From assembly GCF_900176305.1 (NCBI RefSeq), contig NZ_FWXH01000003.1:372001-436000 (forward strand): a stretch of DNA of 64,000 bases. The letters are read 5' to 3'. Shown here one piece after another: positions 62,733 to 64,000 of this stretch. A program made the position numbers and the translations under genes. The stretch's first letter is position 1. Every line of letters starts with the position of its first letter. The notes under the pieces are model-generated. The model worked only from the letters and a program-made list of their open reading frames with translations. It was not told where the DNA came from and ran no database searches. The DNA comes from Clostridium acidisoli DSM 12555 (GTDB lineage Bacteria > Bacillota > Clostridia > Clostridiales > Clostridiaceae).

Positions 62733-63593
62733 ATGAAAATTAAAGGTGTTTTGGTACCACTTATCACTCCATTTTTGGATGGGAAGGTTGATTTTGAATC
62801 CTACAAAAATATGATTAAACATTATTCAGACAAAGGAGTAGCAGGATTTATTCCATTAGCAACAACTGGTGAAACACCAACTTTATCTGATTATGAATAT
62901 GAAAGTTTGCTCCATAAAACTATTGAGTATAATGAAAAAAAATTACCTGTATATATAGGGTTTGGCGGAAATAACACTGAGAAGATGGCTAGGGAGATAA
63001 ACAAGTTTGAAAAATACAATATTCAAGGACTTTTATCTGTATGCCCATACTATAACAGACCAGACCAAAGAGGTATATATGCCCATTTTAAAAGACTTTC
63101 AGAAGCTACACCTCTTGATATAATCTTGTACAATATACCATATAGAACTGGTAGAAATATTGAAAATGATACTGTAAGAAAATTAGCAGAACTTAAAAAC
63201 ATAGTTGGAATAAAAGATGCCTGTGGTGATTTTAGTCAAAGTACGGAATTACTATTAAATCGTCCAAAGGACTTTTCAATATTAACAGGAGAAGATGCAT
63301 TTTTTTACAACACTTTAGCTCTTGGCGGCGATGGTGGAATTATGGCATCAGCGCATCTTAATACAGAAAAATTTATTGAAGTATATAATAAGATGAAAAA
63401 CAATGATCACATTGGAGCTTTTGAAATTTGGAAGGAAATATCAAATGTTATACCTTTATTATTTGAAGAACCTAATCCAGCTCCTATCAAATACTGTTTA
63501 TATAAATTGGGATTAATAAAATCTCAAGAGGTAAGACTACCATTAGTTGAAATATCAAAGACTTTGGCAGACAAACTTAATAAAAATTTATAA
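62733..63593 (+). CDS. dapA: 4-Hydroxy-tetrahydrodipicolinate synthase
   Basis: DapA condenses pyruvate and aspartate semialdehyde in the diaminopimelate/lysine pathway, which also feeds dipicolinate for spores. The 286-residue TIM barrel has VPLITPFLDGKVDF, PLATTGETPTLS (pyruvate-carboxylate contact), YNIPYRTGRN with the catalytic tyrosine, and VGIKDACGDFS with the Schiff-base lysine. The length is normal. GAGGAAGGCTGGGATAAT precedes ATG 62733. Control is by the lysine riboswitch upstream. It is monocistronic. Confidence 0.95.
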   Translation: MKIKGVLVPLITPFLDGKVDFESYKNMIKHYSDKGVAGFIPLATTGETPTLSDYEYESLLHKTIEYNEKKLPVYIGFGGNNTEKMAREINKFEKYNIQGLLSVCPYYNRPDQRGIYAHFKRLSEATPLDIILYNIPYRTGRNIENDTVRKLAELKNIVGIKDACGDFSQSTELLLNRPKDFSILTGEDAFFYNTLALGGDGGIMASAHLNTEKFIEVYNKMKNNDHIGAFEIWKEISNVIPLLFEEPNPAPIKYCLYKLGLIKSQEVRLPLVEISKTLADKLNKNL

Positions 63594-63602
63594 TAATACC
63601 TT

Positions 63603-63647
63603 AAAATCCATACCATATATGATAAAATATTGGTATGGATTTTTATT
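63603..63647 (+). terminator. Intrinsic terminator after dapA
   Basis: AAAATCCATACCA (63603-63615) and TGGTATGGATTTT (63631-63643) form a perfect 13-pair stem followed by TATT. Confidence 0.9.
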
Positions 63648-63668
63648 AATAATTTGAAGGTGATTGAA

Positions 63669-64000
63669 ATGGAAAATAAAATAAAAAAAGTTAGAACTTT
63701 GGCAGAGACAAAATTTTTAAGTCTTTATGATGTGGAATATAAAAATAAAATGGGAAAAATAAAAAATTGGACGGTAGCTTCAAGAAAAGATTTTGAAACA
63801 CTTAAGGGACAATATCTAGAAGGTAAGGAAGAAAAAATAGATGCAGCAATTATAGCAGCATTACATGTGGATACAAAAAAAATTGTATGTGTACGCCAAT
63901 TTAGGGTACCTTTAAATGATTATGTGTATGAACTTCCTGCTGGTCTCATAGATGGAGATGAAAAATTTGACGTTGCAGCTAAAAGAGAGCTTAAGGAAGA
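63669..64000 (+). CDS. NUDIX hydrolase, 5' part (partial at window end)
   Basis: The first 110 codons are present and the gene runs off the window. The Nudix box begins with ELPAGLIDGDEKFDVAAKRE and the following LKEE, fitting GX5EX7REUXEE. The upstream beta-sheet (AAIIAALHVDTKKIVCVRQFR) resembles ADP-ribose pyrophosphatases. It should cleave a nucleoside diphosphate derivative, probably ADP-ribose. GAAGGTGATTGAA precedes ATG 63669. Confidence 0.9.
   Translation, partial: MENKIKKVRTLAETKFLSLYDVEYKNKMGKIKNWTVASRKDFETLKGQYLEGKEEKIDAAIIAALHVDTKKIVCVRQFRVPLNDYVYELPAGLIDGDEKFDVAAKRELKE

Noticed and set aside
1-64000. CRISPR arrays, tRNA or rRNA genes, complete insertion sequences, prophage
   Set aside because: I saw no regularly spaced direct repeats, no cloverleaf with tRNA motifs, no rRNA sequence, no transposase and no phage structural genes.

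Overview
The window is AT-rich, has Gram-positive ribosome binding sites and carries an endospore-former gene set (spoVS, spoIIP, ylmC/ymxH-type, tepA, ftsK/spoIIIE, and a small spo0E-like gene). It also has Firmicutes-type regulation: a GAACNNNNGTTC LexA box, an L-box lysine riboswitch and a SigH-like promoter. This fits an anaerobic spore former of Clostridium sensu stricto. I cannot name a species from sequence alone.

Layout. (1) 1-17.8 kb is conserved chromosome backbone: rbfA(end)-nrnA-truB-ribF-rpsO-pnp-ylmC-tepA-ftsK-rimO-pgsA-recA-rny-spoVS, then a UbiA-family prenyltransferase, an aspartate aminotransferase, and PTS EIIA and HPr. (2) 17.9-31.8 kb is mixed and partly accessory: purB, a probably acquired hydrolase, spoIIP, a frameshifted hydrolase behind a palindrome-controlled promoter, a GNAT, AraC + DUF2000, an MFS exporter whose promoter lies inside a 23-bp inverted repeat, an SDR, a HIT protein and a TIM-barrel protein. 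It ends in a compact TetR / FMN-binding / ApbE / membrane cytochrome operon. (3) 31.9-51.2 kb is the highlight, a one-strand 19-kb lipid-polyketide-peptide cluster: type II thioesterase, NRPS, MFS exporter, PKS with an N-terminal fatty acyl-AMP ligase, a second stand-alone fatty acyl-AMP ligase, and an Sfp-type phosphopantetheinyl transferase. (4) 51.4-64 kb holds GNATs, recQ, a zinc-ribbon protein, a QueG-like protein, a nitroreductase and FMN reductase with an operator array, Spo0E-like and amidase genes on the minus strand, two PAP2 phosphatases with a two-component system, and riboswitch-controlled dapA. The window ends inside a NUDIX gene.

How the cluster may work (inference). The PKS ligase loads a fatty acid on the first carrier. 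KS1-AT-KR-ACP adds one reduced malonyl unit. KS2 is followed by a dead AT and no carrier, so it probably works with the carrier at the NRPS N-terminus as a split module. The NRPS adenylation domain has a textbook serine code. The NRPS order (T-C-T-A-C-SDR) is non-canonical, with a FabG-like SDR in place of a thioesterase or classic reductase. The product is expected to be an acyl/ketide-serine lipid, exported by the MFS protein.

A second discovery-type signal is a family of structured non-coding repeats. A full copy lies at 51179-51316, an internally deleted copy at 21378-21422 (minus) and a diverged copy at 28459-28576. They share end or stem sequences, and one stem shows compensatory change.
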